A DNA stretch of 64,000 nt from Okapia johnstoni (Eukaryota; Chordata; Mammalia; Artiodactyla; Giraffidae): positions 84,133,001 to 84,197,000 of the forward strand of contig CM044313.1 of the NCBI GenBank assembly GCA_024291935.2, written 5' to 3'. How positions within the stretch are numbered: the stretch's first letter is position 1; the number at the start of each line of letters is the position of its first letter. The position numbers and the translations under genes were made by a program. Below are positions 46,881-59,746 of this stretch, piece after piece. Under the pieces are notes generated by a model, which was not told the origin of the DNA, did no database searches, and saw only the letters and a program-made list of their open reading frames with translations.

Positions 46881-49800
46881 TTACCAATTAGGTTGGTAAA
46901 ATTGAACTGATAATATTGAGCTTATTTGGACTTCTAGTCATCATTTGCATCCTGAACCCTGGAATTTGTACCTGATGCAGGTTAGAAAACCCAAACACCT
47001 GAATACTTTAAGATTCTGAGAGGCAGGACGGTGGCCAATCTCTTATCTGAATTACTTGAAGATAGTTAGCAGCTATTCTAAGCTTCTGTATTTCTATCTG
47101 TAAAAGAGTGATACAATCTTACTACAATGATGTGTGAAAATATATTTTAACTCTCTGGAATTACTATTGCACATATTAGCTGGTAGATAAATTTGCTATG
47201 TGTTTCTCACATGACTGATAAATAGGAAAAATATAGGTGGGATTAGCTTCACAAGTCGTCTTTTCAATTTTTGTTTTAAAAACTTCCAATTCCCTCATTT
47301 TATCCCCAGCTATTTAAAGTATGATCTTTAATTAATGTTTTCCTTAATTTTGTGTTGGCAATTATCTTTTCCCTAGAACACTTACATTTTCCTAGCAAAC
47401 TATACTTCTTAAAGAATGAAATTGAAGTTTTAACTCTCCAATATTTCTTCAAGATTGATTATACTAATTTTAATTTAATTTTGATTTTGTGCTAACTTTA
47501 ATAATGTTTCCTTTAGAAAACTGTGTGGGAGAATTCTTTTCGGATGCTCCTCTTGAATGTTGCTTATTTTCTTCAGACATTAGGTGATAATTGATTGTTC
47601 ACATTTAAAAATTAACTGCATGTTTTAAAGCTAATTTTAAACAAAATTAATAAGCATTTATCCTCAGTCCAAATGGAAATATAGTGTCTTCTTATATTTG
47701 TGGTAAATGGAATTCTGATTATAGGAATGAATCTCCTGATGAGTGTATCTTCCAGATATGCTATTTTAATGCCTCTCCCATTGCCATTCTGTTTCCAGAG
47801 TCATTGCCTTCCTCTTCTGGTCTCAGCTCCTCTCTGCTCGGATACCTGTAGGGCAGAAGAATGGAAAACTCTGCTCTTCTGTATTTCAAGTTGGTACACA
47901 ATCTCGTCTTGCCTCTAGGGCTTCTGCTTCTGACTGTAGAATTGTTTGTGGATTTTGATGGACAAGTATTTTCTTATAATCTTGTCATCTTTGTACATGA
48001 TCATGGGTTTCTTAGCCCTGATGTGTATTACCCTCAACATGTTCCAATATGCTTTACAACTTCTAGAAATCATTCTCTATCATTATTTCTTACAGCCATT
48101 GCTTCTTATTTTTTGATTCTGTTATGAAGTTTCTTTTATTTTTGTACTTCTTCTGTATTTAGTCCCTCATGGCCTAATCAATGTGGCAAAGTACAAGTAT
48201 ATTTCCATCAGAGAAAGACATAGCTTAGTATGACCAAGTATATACATGGAATCCAGATGATGCCCAATTTTTTAATTGTTTTTAATGTTTTCCCTCAGTG
48301 TACACATCAGTTCTCATTAGTTTACATTCCTTCTCTCTGTACTCCTTATTCTTCCTTTAATTCAGAATAGTTTTCTCAAGTTTTTAACATGTCTCATCTC
48401 CCTCTCAGATCTCACGTCTTCCTCTCAACCCCAACTCAAGTTCTCCATCAATAAGATTTCAACTAATATTTTTCTTCAAAGAGTGAGAAGAGGAAACTGT
48501 TTCAGGTTCTTCAAGTCTGTCACTGGGGGTTTGAGGAGTGAGGTGATAGTGAAGAAAAACTATCCAACCAAATTAGAGCCATTATGCCTAGATAAATCAA
48601 GCATTTATACTGCTTATGTCAACTCCACTTTTATTGTTAATGTTGCTTCTGTTTCGTTAACGATGGTAGAATTCATGTTGCATTTTTTTCATCTTAACAA
48701 CAGGCATCTTCTGTTTTTCTAGCTTGAGGTGAACCAAGACATTGATAGGTGTTTTAAAAAAATGGTCCTGGAAATGGATGAGAACTTTAGTAAAATTCGT
48801 ACTGATATGCAATTTCAGTGAGATTCTTGAAAGCAAGGCCAGTAAACCATTAGCCCTATTTATTGAGTCGGTTTTTTGAACTATAATATTTCATCTTGAA
48901 ATTGTAAAAGAGAAAGATTAATAAAATGAAAATCATATATATTTGAATAAAACAATATTAACTAGGTACAATAAATCTATTGTGAAGATTATAAATACTA
49001 GAACATACTTTACAAAGAATAAAATATTTTTACAGTGTGTTATAATGGCAAAACTGTCAACCAAACTATTTGAAAAACTCTTTTGGGATGTCTCATAATC
49101 AATATCAATTTCATTCAGCAGTTTATACTTTTAATCACATTTTTAGTCAATCCTTGAAGTCAATAGAAGGGGCCCACAATTTGTCAAATCTTCCTATCCT
49201 TCCTAGGTCTCAGACTGTGTTTCCTTCTTTCACTGATGGAATTTTTAAATATCATAATTAGTTGGATTCAAGGATATAGTTGAAAAGCAAAAGCATCAGA
49301 AAACATCTCACTGATAGGTTTTGCAACTGAAAAATGCAGATATTCTTCCAATTTAGAAGATATTGTTTGCTGTTTATTTATTAGTAGTATAGATTCCTGA
49401 TAAGGAACAACTCACAGAACAGTTTTGATACCCATATCTTTGTCTGGTAAAAGGAGAGCCCTTCTTACATCATGACAAGATCATCATGTTTCCCACAGTT
49501 TAATTGTGTAGCAATTATTGGAGGACTTTCCCCATATCATTCAGTAGGAGAGAGGTAGGAAATGTTAGTGTTTACCTACAGGAAATGTTTTCTCCTTTTA
49601 AAAAATTATCAGTATGAATTATTTGTTTTACTACTGAGTCATTTTCTGTCTGTCTTGAATCCCTCAAAGGACTGCTGAGATTCACTATATTGTTGACATT
49701 TGCAGCAAGTATTTGGTATGCTCTCAATCTGTGTACTGCTTTTCAGATAAGAAAATTTCATTTTGCTCATATTTACCAAACCCAACTATCAGTCACTTGA

Positions 49801-50321
49801 ATTTTATAAGACTACTGCTTATTTTGAAACACTCATTATTATTTGAAAGTATTTAAGTGGCATACTAAGCAGTTCAATATCCCATCTTTTAATTTTATAA
49901 TTAAAATTCATTCAAGCTGTGCTTCTGAGTTTTCCTAATGCCCTAAACACTAAATTGGAGTGTATTCTGAAATCATACATTAAACAGAAAATCTTTGAAT
50001 TAGTAACTTAAAATTTAGCTTTATACACCAAGGAGTTTTACTCATTAGCAGGTAATTTAAATTTTATTTTTCTTCCCACCCCTTTTGCCCCAGGAAATGC
50101 TAAGCTTGTACTTCAAACCCTCCTTCTGAAATGTGAGGGGGCAAAAATAGTACAAAAGTCAGGATTCAAAGTCACACAGAGATCCTTTAGCAGCCTGATC
50201 TCTCTAGTTGAACTGTTTGTATCAATATTCCATGAAATGATAACTGACCTGTGACTGGCAAGGCAGTCCTGAGAACTGTCTGCAAAGAGCTTACGTGCTT
50301 ATTAGGGGTTGTTTCCCTTTT
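46881..50321. other. Unassigned DNA, few repeats
   Basis: A 3.4-kb stretch almost free of young repeats. A possible MIR remnant lies at 47075-47190 (tctatctgtaaaagagtgat block). The frames at 47700-47918, 47861-48127 and 48483-48722 have no recognisable domain or splice context. Sequence at 47770-48060 is relatively balanced in base content. I see no exon, but weakly conserved or regulatory sequence cannot be excluded. Confidence 0.45.
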
Positions 50322-50701
50322 ACCTCCTTGGTGGGTTTATTAAGACCGCCATGATAAGGCACCGAAGAATTTGTATGAAACACTTGAAGCTTATTTGTTT
50401 CACAATTCTGGAGGCTCAGAGATTTAGATCAAGGTACAGCAGAGTTGGTTTTTTCTGAGGCCTCACTCCTTGGATTGTCTTCCTCTTTGTTCTTCCCATC
50501 ATATGCCTCCCTACATCTGTGTCCTAATCTCTTCCTATAAGGACATCAGTCATACTGGGTTAGGGCCCACCCTAATGACTTCATTTTAACTTAATTGCCT
50601 GTTTAAATACCTTATCTCCAAATAACTGTCACCATCTGAGAGACTGCAGGTTAGGATTTCAACATATGAATTTTGGTGGGGAACTCGGGTCAGCCCATAG
50701 C
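50322..50701 (-). mobile_element. MaLR-type solitary LTR (MLT1/MST-like)
   Basis: The plus strand follows the reverse complement of a MaLR LTR: caattctggaggctcagaga, tttagatcaaggtacagcag, tcctataaggacatcagtca, gggcccaccctaatgactt, ttaggatttcaacatatgaa, and ttttggtgggg, ending in a catagca block. About 380 bp, with no internal region or second LTR, so it is a solitary LTR. It carries no viral genes. Confidence 0.8.
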
Positions 50702-51675
50702 ACACTCAATAAACTTTCCCATTACTAAAGAAAAGATCCTCACGCAACCTCATGCCATGGCTAACTGTGATGAAGCAATAAAACTCACAGTCACCTGGCT
50801 TATGCAGGTAGCTGTAGGACTAACAAATCACAGGTGTTTATGACAACTCTAAACATTGCAATTTCTGCCCAGTTGTGAGGATGGACTCCCGACCTTTAGC
50901 GTCTCTTGCAGTCTTGAGATCCCATTATCTTTCCTCTCAAAATAAATGTATAATGTGGAAATGGTAATATTTTCCACAAATTCAACATGGATTGGGGGTG
51001 GCATAGATGGTATAGAAAAATGAAGATTGAATTTGCGTTGTGAAGTATTCATAGACTTAACTATCCAACACAAAAATACATAACTAAGTGCTTTTTTTCA
51101 AGATTTTGCTAAGCCAGATATCTGAAGAATACTCAAAGATATTTTTACTGATCTATAAATGCTATGGGTTTTGCTGATGGAGTAGCATATTTTGCACAAC
51201 TTAAATTCTTGCACACAAATATATGATTTACAATCACTCTATTCTTGGATTTTTTTTTCCACCTAGTAGATTTTCCCGATAAATAGCAGCACAGGCTTTT
51301 GTGTTCTAGTTTATGTATGTTGGCTGTACATATTAAGTTGCTGAGATGAGCATTATTCCAAATTTTAAATTTAGATACTGAAAAATAAAGCATGATAATG
51401 TTTTAAATAGAGTAGCTAAGAAATTCTATATTTGTCCCTATATTAAGAACCATTCCTCTGAAAACTCATTGAGGTGGAGGAAGTTTCCTTTAGCATCAGC
51501 TCAAATAATTATGCTCCTGTGATTCTTGGGGCTTCCATAATCAATAAGCCCTTATGGGGTCTGTCCTTTCCCACTGATGTTTTAGATTTATAATTTGTCA
51601 TGGCCTTCAGACTGTAATGATAATACAAACAACAATAAATATTTCTACCATCAAATATCAAGGGGCTGCATGAGG
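50702..51675. other. Unassigned intergenic DNA
   Basis: AT-rich, with no gene seen. A segment at 51509-51538 resembles one at 53690-53720, on the other side of the next BovB. Confidence 0.45.
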
Positions 51676-51770
51676 CTGCTGCTGCTGCTAAGTCACTTCA
51701 GTCGTGTCCGACTCTGTGCGACCCCATAGACGGAAGCCCACCAGGCTCCGCCGTCCCTGGGATTCTCCAG
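51676..51770 (-). mobile_element. Truncated Bov-A2 SINE
   Basis: Minus-strand Bov-A2 3' part only: GCT-repeat tail (51676-51689), then aagtcacttcagtcgtgtcc and so on, stopping at gattctccag. The body is close to the usual sequence, so it is a young but 5'-truncated copy of 95 bp. No clear duplication. Confidence 0.88.
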
Positions 51771-51802
51771 TGAGGGTCAAATTGTTATCATTTCAAAAGA
51801 TT

Positions 51803-53455
51803 GTTACTGTGCAGTTGTGTCTGGCTCTGCGACTTCATGAACTATATAGCACACAAGGCTCCTCTGTCTTCCATTATCAGTAGGAATTTGCTCACATTCA
51901 TGTCCATTGTGTCAGTGATGCTATCTAACCATCTTATTCTCTGCCTTACCTTTCTCCTTTTGCCTTTAATCTTTGCTAGCGTCAGTGTCTTTTCCGATGA
52001 ATCGGCACTTCACATCAGGTGGCCAAAGTATTGGAGCTTCACCTTCAGTAGCTATTCTTCCAATTAATATTCAGTGTTGATTTCCTTAAGGATTGACTGG
52101 TTTGATCTACTTGCAGTGCAAGGGATTCTCAAGAGTCTTTTCCAGCACAATTTTAAAGCATCAATGGTGTGGCACTCAGCTTCTTTATGGTCCAACTCTG
52201 ACACCCGTACATGACTACTGGAAAAACCATAGCTTTCACTATACAAACCTTTGTCAGCAATGTGATGACTCTCCTTAATACACTGTCTAGGTTTGTCATA
52301 ATTTTCCTTCCAAAGAGCAAGCTTCTTTTAATTTCATGGCTGCAGGCACCATCCACAGTGATTTTGAAGCCCAAGAAAATAAAGTCTGTCACTGTTTTCA
52401 CTTTTGCCACTTCTATTGGTCATGAAGTGATGGGGCCAGATGATATGATCTCAGTTGTTGTTGTTGTTTTTAATGTTGAGTTTTAAGCCGACTTTTTCAC
52501 TCTCTTTCATCCTCATCAAGAGGCTCTTTAGTTCCTTCCTCTTCACTTTCTGCCACTAGAGTGGTATCATTTGCATATCTGAGGCTATTGATAATTCTCC
52601 TGGAATCTTGATTCCAGCTTGTGATTTATCCAGCTCAGCATTTTGCATGATGTACTCTGCATGCGAGTTACATAAGCAGGGTGACAGTGTACAGCCTTGT
52701 CATACTCCTTTCCCAATTTTGAACCAATCCATTATTTTATGCCAGGTTCTGGCTGTTGCCTCTTTATCTGTATACAGGTTTCTCAGGAGACAGATAAGGT
52801 AGTCTGGTATTCCCATCTCTTTACGAATTTTCCAGTTGTGATTCACATAGTCAAAGGCTTTAGTGCAGTCAGTGAAGCAGTAGATGTTTTCCTGAACTCC
52901 CTTGCTTTCTCCATGATCCAACAAATGTTAGCAATTTGATCTCCGGTTCTTCTTCAAAATCCAGCTTGTACATGTAGAAATTCTCCATTCATGTACTGCT
53001 GAAGCCTAGATTGAAGGATTTTGAGTATAACCTTAACTAGCATGTCAAGTAAACACAATTGTATAGTAGTTTGAACATCCTTTGGCATTGCTTTTCTTTG
53101 GGAGTAGAATGAAAACTGACCTTTTCCAATCCTGTGGCCACTGCTGAGTTCTCCAAAGTTGCTGACATATTGAGTGGGTCACTTTCATAGCATCATCTTT
53201 TAGGATTTAAAATAGCTCACCTGGAATTCCATCACCTCCACTAGCTTTGTTCGTAGTAATACTTCCTAAGGACCCCTTGACTTCAGATGCCAGGATGTCA
53301 TATGAATGTGTTGACCTCACCATTGTGGTTACCCAGGTCCTTGAGGCCTTTCTTGTGTAGTTCCTTTCTGTATTCTTGCCACCTCTTCCTAATCTCTTCT
53401 GTTTATGTTAGGTGCTTACTGTTTCTGCCCTTCTTGATGCCCATCCTTGCATAAA
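51803..53455 (-). mobile_element. Old BovB LINE
   Basis: A diverged BovB in reverse: 3' tail from about 51803, reverse transcriptase to about 53455. The frame at 52700-52924 keeps CTKAFDYVNHNWKIRKEMGIPDYLICLLRNLY with several losses, and the tail frames at 52064-52246 and 52153-52410 are broken. A (GTT)n stretch at 52455-52466 disrupts the sequence before the active-site box. 5'-truncated. An older subfamily than the copy at 29996. Confidence 0.88.
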
Positions 53456-55239
53456 ATTACTACTCTACCTTCAGGTATTTATCCTCTAGCCTTGTGAAAC
53501 CCAGCTACATACCCTGTGATAGAACACTGGATTTCACCAGGGTCTTTGGCGACTGGATTTTCAACACAAGTCATGTTATATTCCTAGAGGATTATAGCAT
53601 CAATTCAGGGGACTGTTTCACTTCAAAACTCCAATATTGTAAATATATAATTTGCATCAAATGAGTTCCCATAGGATGAGCCCAGGCAGTCATGCTCTTG
53701 TGATTCTGAGGGTTGCCATCATTGGCATTCCCTTTGCATACATTACATGGATTTTACATTAGTTACATCTTTGACTTTAAAAGCTTCACCACTACTCCAC
53801 ATTCACAACTCATTACCACGCCATACGCTGCAAATGTCCTAACTTAAAGCTGCCCTTTAGTAGCATGACTTTTTCTATTCATTTGAATTTCTCATTCAGT
53901 AAAATATCCATTACTTAGGATTATTTTGCACATAGCTTTCCCTTCACTAATAATCCCCACCTGCAAGTTCCACATTTGGCCAATCCTAAAGCTTTGGTCA
54001 GTCCTAGCATCTCCGTCTATAGTTCCTGCAGTCAGTCTCCATGACTAGAGAAAGTAATATTTTTCAATGATTTTATGACAGCTTTCTATCTTTTATCCCT
54101 GAGACGTTATATGTAATCTTTAAAAATTTTCACAGGGTGTCTACCCCTTTCCTATGTTCTCTCTGCTCTCTCAGAGAGAAAACCTTGTCTTATGTCTCAC
54201 AAATAAATGGAGATTATTGGGCTAGAATCCTTCATATTTCTTACCCTCAACCTAAAAACAGATGGATATCTACACTCTGCCTTATTTCCAGTCTCTATTA
54301 AACCTTGTTTGTCTTATCAGTGGTTGGTCCTGTGTGTGCCCTGGATCCTTACCTTCCTTCCCCTTGAAGGAATTTTTCTCCATCACTATTTTCTTCTCTC
54401 TTGTCTGCATACCCAGTCTTACCTTCTCTCCTGGAGTTTTTCCTCACTAGGGAGACACCTCTAGGTCTCTCTCATCTTTAAAACAAAATCATTCTTTAAC
54501 TCCATTTTCTTCTGTGATTATATCACTTCTCTTCCTATTCACAGATGAGTGTGTTTTTTTTTTAATAAAGTAACTGCCACTTTTTCAGTTTCTGAAAACT
54601 CATTAGCACAGAGTAATCTGCCTACCTAACTGCTTCCATCTGCTTTTTCCAAAGTTGTCAGCGTCTATGTTAAGTGCCAAATCCAAAGGTCATTTATAAG
54701 TACACATTTTCCTTATCTGTGGTGTGGCATTTTTCAATGCTAAACATTCTTCATTTTTAACAATTTTCACATGCTTGGTAACATCGTTCCAGTTTTCTCC
54801 CATTTATCCCCTTCACTTTTCTCCCAGTGTCAGTTTTTTGCTCCTTTTCCACCTGTTACTGAAATGTCAGTCTTTCCCTCTTCCAGTTATGAATTTCTTA
54901 TGCACTTAAATAATTCTACATTCTTTGAGTTACCTGCTGTATACTCATGCTTCCTCTGCCACCAATTCACTGATTATTCTTAAATTTCAGCAGCCAGCTC
55001 TAATTACTCTAATGTTTCCTATTAGAAAATTATTTATTCCTCTAATATTATCTATTAGAAATCTAATACAAAGTATGTGAATTACACACAGACATCCAAA
55101 ACTCTGTATGACCAAACAAAAGTCATTTTTGTCTCCCCCCAAATTTCTCATTATTTTCCTATGTGCTTAGCTTTTTAAGCAGTATCATTGGAAGCATAAC
55201 AGGTAGACTTTAGAAGTCCAGATGATGGAGTAAGGCAGC
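53456..55239. other. Unassigned DNA
   Basis: T- and C-rich stretches (54120-54480, 54720-54990) give several chance frames rich in serine, leucine and phenylalanine. I see no gene and no recognised young repeat. Confidence 0.45.
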
Positions 55240-55430
55240 CTACAGCCACATTCCTGCACTGCTGGTCAGCTACTTAACCACTGTAAGTCTTAGTTTTCTC
55301 TTGTGTCAAATGGACATCATAATTTCATCATCTTTGCTTGTAAATTCTTAAGATTAGATGAGTAATGTAGGAAATATCCTTAGCACACAGCCTGGCACGT
55401 AATAAGCTATTAAGAAACATTTTCTTTGTT
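55240..55430 (+). mobile_element. MIR SINE
   Basis: Plus-strand MIR: tcagctacttaaccactgta, cttagttttctcttgtgtca, aatggacatcataa, agattagatgagtaatgtag, then agcacacagcctggcac. The order and spacing match MIR well. Confidence 0.75.
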
Positions 55431-55488
55431 TATCCCCTGTTATAATAAGAATAAAAGCCAAGAATTTAAATATAACTAAAAATAATTT

Positions 55489-55700
55489 GGAAGTGAAAGC
55501 ATTAGTTGCTCAGTCATGTCCGTTTCTGCAACTCCATGGACTGTAGCCTCCAAGTTCCTCTTTCCATAGACTTCTCCAGCCAAGAATACAGGTGTGGGTA
55601 GTCATTCCCTTCTCCAGGGGATCTTCCCAAACCAGGGATCAAACCCAGGTCTCCTGCATTGCAGGATTCTTTACTGTTCGAGCCACCAGGGAAGCCTGAG
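55489..55700 (-). mobile_element. Bov-tA SINE, inverted half of a chimeric insertion
   Basis: A full-length minus-strand Bov-tA: the tail starts at 55489 next to the left target duplication, and the head ends in gccaccagggaagcc at about 55696. It is joined directly to a plus-strand BovB fragment. The only good duplication, aaaaataattt, brackets both elements together (55478-55488 and 55975-55985), so the SINE has no duplication of its own. Confidence 0.88.
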
Positions 55701-55704
55701 TCAA

Positions 55705-55974
55705 CCTAAATTCTCATTGGAAGGACCGATGCTGAAACTGAAGCTCCAATACCTTAGCCACCTGATTTGAAAAGCTGACTCACTGGAAAAGACCCTCATC
55801 CTGGGAAAGATTTAAGGCAGGAGGAGAAGTGGATGACAGGAGATGAGATGGTTGGATAGCACCACTGACTCAGTGGACATGAGTTTGAACAAACTCTGGG
55901 AGATAGTGAAGGACAGGGAACCCTGGTGTGCTGCAGTCCATGGGGTCACAAAGAGTCAGGCATGACTTAACAAC
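55705..55974 (+). mobile_element. BovB 3' end, half of a chimeric insertion
   Basis: About 270 bp of plus-strand BovB 3' end (ggaaggaccgatgctgaaac to gcatgacttaacaac). Its 3' end abuts the right copy of the aaaaataattt duplication. Its 5' end meets the head of the inverted SINE at 55696-55705. Confidence 0.9.
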
Positions 55975-56029
55975 AAAAATAATTTAAGCAGTCATCTAAG
56001 TTAGAAACCTGGGACATATCTTATACTCC

Positions 56030-56640
56030 ATCCTCTCTTTAAAGCTCTTGTGCCATCAATCACTTACCCATTTTTACCTCCATAATGCTGTCTTAATTTT
56101 TTATCCCCTCTGTATTCCCTGTGCCAACATTACAGGTCAGTCTCATACCTTGCTTGGACTGTAGTCATAGTACCTGAATTGATCTTGGCATCTCCTTCTG
56201 CTCACACCTCTCTAGTTTCTACTGCCAAGTAATCTTTGTAAAAGGAGCACATTTAATTATATTATTCCTCTACTTAAAAAATATCCATTATAATCAAGAT
56301 AAAGTTCTTAGTCTGGCATAATCCTATTGACCCACTATGATCTAGCTTCTCTCAATATGTTCTATTTCTTGTCACGTTCCCAGTGTAACTTGTATTTTCA
56401 ATTATATTAAATTACTTCCTGAGCTTTGAACACACTGTAGATTTTCAGCGCTCCAATTTTTTTTTTTCTCTTCTTGGGACTACATTTCCCTTTCCCCAAA
56501 TTTTTAAGTACACAGTTCATTTAAAATTCAATCATTGGCAGATCTTTGAAGTTTTTCTTTCCTACCTACACTATGTTTACTTAATACTTTCTTTAAATTG
56601 CCTTGCTCTGTTTTATCACTTAATGTATTTTTTAAAGAAA
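56030..56640 (+). mobile_element. L2 LINE 3' region
   Basis: Plus-strand L2: ctcctctacttaaaaa-type block, aatcaagataaagttcttag, acccactatgatctagcttc, a gtgtaacttgtatttt block, gagctttgaacacactgtag, then ttaatactttctttaaattg and ttgctctgttttatcactta. The block order matches the L2 3' region. A T run at 56459-56468 is a later expansion. Confidence 0.65.
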
Positions 56641-58299
56641 ACTTTATATCAGTACTATAAATTAAAGATTTATTACTTTTTCAATAAATAACTGGTAGTT
56701 ATTAACATTAATACAATGAAAAAAAAATAATTGTATTACATTCTAGTTAGATCCCACAGCTTAGCAAAGAGGTAGTAAACTGAGATATTACAACCATTTT
56801 CCAAATGAAGAAAAATGCTGTATATTACAAATAATTTTCATAAGATGTAAAATCTGGGAAATGAAGTATGATTGCAGAACTTACTGTATACTAGAGACAA
56901 TCTATCCTCCTTTTTTCTAATTTCAGCAAGTAAATTTTTCTTATCTAATATTGCTGCTTGCTTCTTTTTCTAATGCAACATTTTTTCTTCCTATTGCTTT
57001 AAAATTTCCTTATCTGCTTTAGTATATTTGTTAGTAGACTCGCCATAAGTCAATTTACATAGGACTGTCCAATTTTGTAACTGCTTTCCAGTGTGATTAC
57101 TAAAACTGTCTATTTTAATTTCCCAAACTATACCAATATGTATCTTACAGTATATAGTTGCATTTTTTCTAATATATCTGTTTTTAACAAGAAACTGTGA
57201 TCCAGTATTGTTTTTCTTTTGAAGTAATTGTGTTCCTCAAATGTCTAGATATTTAGGCCCATGAGTTTATAATCACTTGGTGTCACTGACTACTTATCAA
57301 TCAACGTGTAAGGGAAAGGACCAGATAACCATATCTGTCACCCTTGAGTTTACCACTGGCTTTAACTGGACCTGACATAAAAAGCCCCTAGCACCAAAAA
57401 GCACATTCAGTTATTTCTCACTCTAAGTTCACAACTCAGGGTTTCATTGTTTCCTTTAGTAGAGAAGTGACTTTAGGAAAGACTATTTTGGATTTTAATT
57501 CATGAGTCATCATGATTTGGAGAATAACAGTAAATAAATTTACTTTCTGAGTTAACTCATCCCCACCTATTTCTCTCAGCTACTTAAATCACAGTTCAGT
57601 GATATCTGATTTTACTGGAGGACACAAGGACCAGAGCCTTAAGGAACTGCCTGATGAACAGTGGTTACACTGTTTGTCCAAAGCCAGTGGTGGGGTGGGG
57701 CTGAGATGGCAGAGACTCAGAGACTCACCCCACACTTGGGTGGGAGGTGATGTTTACAGGACAAAGCAGAGGTGGTATTAATAGATGAGACACCAGGACT
57801 CCATCCTATAGCATGTTATATATTAACCTTCCATAGGGATGCTTGCCTGCTTCTTCCTCCAATTTAAAGCCACTACCCCAGCCACACCAATTCAAACACA
57901 GATCTATGTCACTTCCTGGCTTCCTCACTGCTTTCTATTTTCTTAGTTTCCTTAGGAAAATTCCTCTAGGCATTGATCTTTGAGGAGATATTTAAGAGCA
58001 ATGATGAGTTCAGCATCTTCAAAGGAATCACGATCAAATAACTATCTAATCAGGACCTTTTTTAATTTTTCCACATCCTAAAATTTATCCATTAAATGAA
58101 GTTTGGATGGTGACTAGAAAGACTCTCTTAGAGCTATGGCAGTCTGCTATCAGTGGGCATTTGCTGCTATGTCTCTAAAATGATACAGAATTTCCCACAT
58201 GACACTCCTCTTACCATCTTTCTGAGTATTTCAAAGTTCCAACAAGACTTGAAGAATGACAGATTTCCACCAAAAAGAAAAGAGTATTGTGTTTATTTT
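56641..58299. other. Unassigned DNA
   Basis: AT-rich with one more GC-rich patch at 57590-57800, which gives a 60-residue frame (57599-57781) without a known domain. No recognised young repeat. Confidence 0.45.
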
Positions 58300-58880
58300 C
58301 CATCATTTGGTGGCACAATACCACATATTTGATGGCTTTCATTATCTCACAGTTCTGTTGGTTAGAATTCTAGGTACTCTGTGAGTAGGTCCTCTTTCGG
58401 AGGGGTCACAGGCTGAAATCAGTTCCAGCTAAGTCTGCTCTCTCACCCAAAGGTCAAGGATCTCTTGTAAACTCATAAGTTATTGGCAGATTTTTTTTTT
58501 ATTATTATGGTGGTAGGACTGAGGTACCTATTATCTTTCTGACTGTCAGTGGAGGCTGTTCTTGGCTCCTAGACTGCCTGGCATTCTCTGCCATGTGGTC
58601 CTCTTCAAAACACAGCATCATGCTTGCCTAATGCTGGCATAAGGTCTATCTGACTCCTTCTAAGGATATTATTTTTCAAAATAATATCCCTTTCAGTTTA
58701 TTCAAAATCAATTGATTAAATGTCATAATTATATCAGCAAAATTCCTTCTGCCAGGTGACATAAGATTATCACTGAAGTGGTACGCTACCAGATTCACAA
58801 ATCTCACCAGTTACACTTCAGGCTAGAAGATTATGTAAGTCAGGTACACAAGGGGGCCATATTAAAATGTTATTACATTG
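58300..58880. mobile_element. Old LTR-like interspersed repeat
   Basis: The order of short blocks (ttatctcacagttctgttgg, gtaggtcctctttcggaggg, ggctgttcttggctcctaga, tctctgccatgtggtcctct, acacaagggggccatatta) resembles an old mammalian LTR family, but I cannot name it. A T run at 58490-58502 interrupts it. No coding. Confidence 0.4.
58664..58689. repeat. Perfect 12-bp inverted repeat
   Basis: ggatattatttt (58664-58675) and aaaataatatcc (58678-58689) are exact reverse complements with a two-base loop. An AT-rich snap-back hairpin inside the old repeat. Confidence 0.85.
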
Positions 58881-59746
58881 CACAGCATGAAATGCATATA
58901 TCACATTAATTTTAGATGGTCAATAGCTTAAGCTATTAAGAGTAAATAGCAATTTCTACACCATCCGGTAATAATTTAAGATGCAGACTAGTAATATTCA
59001 AGTCCTTCCAAAATGTAAATTAAAACAGACAAGAATTAAAGACCAGTGAGTAATTTAAGAAAGTCTTTGGGCAAGAATTCAGCCCTAGAGTAAATATTAG
59101 CACCTTAAACTAATTAATAGATAAGCAGCAATTTACTTTTCCAATTTACTTCTTTTGAGGTCAGAGCAGGTTGCTTTACAAACCTATGATTTAATTACAA
59201 AGGATCAAAAAGCTGTAAATAATAAAGCCCCTTATAATAATTATATATCTGCATGATAGATTCTTCTCATTTTTGCCAGTCTCCTCAACAATACCAAGTC
59301 TACCTTTCAAAATCTCTTTAACAGTTGCTTTAAAATAGGTAAATTTCTGCTAAATCATCAGAAGAACATAATATATTTTACATTGGTATTTAATATCAAA
59401 ACCTAAAGGAGTAAATCTAAATAAGACTGATCATTTCTGTACAGTCTGATAAATTTCCCAATTTTATAATATAAATAAGGTAATGCACATTGCATTCTCT
59501 CGAATGCTGCAATGGAAATTCTGTCTATTTTGAGGCTCTGTTAAGTATGTTACACTGGCATTAAACTGGAACATAGAAGCCTTGACCAATGCACAGCTCA
59601 CAGTGACCTGGCATAATGGGTGCACAGACCCTTTGGAAATGTTAATAGTGGTTAAAACTAGTGACTTATTTAAACATATGGCTTTTGAAATCAAAGTGTG
59701 ATCCTGATCTACAAACAAAACTCAAGGTATATTTGTTGGTTTGGTC
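58881..59746. other. Unassigned AT-rich DNA
   Basis: No gene or recognised repeat. The stretch at 59150-59300 has several homeobox-like TAAT cores and an ACAAAGG element. Such motifs are common in AT-rich DNA. Confidence 0.4.

Noticed and set aside
47700..48722. Cluster of three plus-strand frames as a small gene
   Set aside because: The frames overlap in different phases, lack any known domain or consistent codon pattern, and sit in T-rich DNA that readily gives such frames.
54207..54983. Secreted or membrane-like short proteins from hydrophobic frames
   Set aside because: Phenylalanine, leucine and serine richness follows from T- and C-rich DNA. Several phases look equally open and none has gene context.
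57599..57781. 60-residue frame in a GC-richer patch, as a possible exon
   Set aside because: No recognisable domain and no convincing acceptor and donor pair in phase. The length is within chance expectation.
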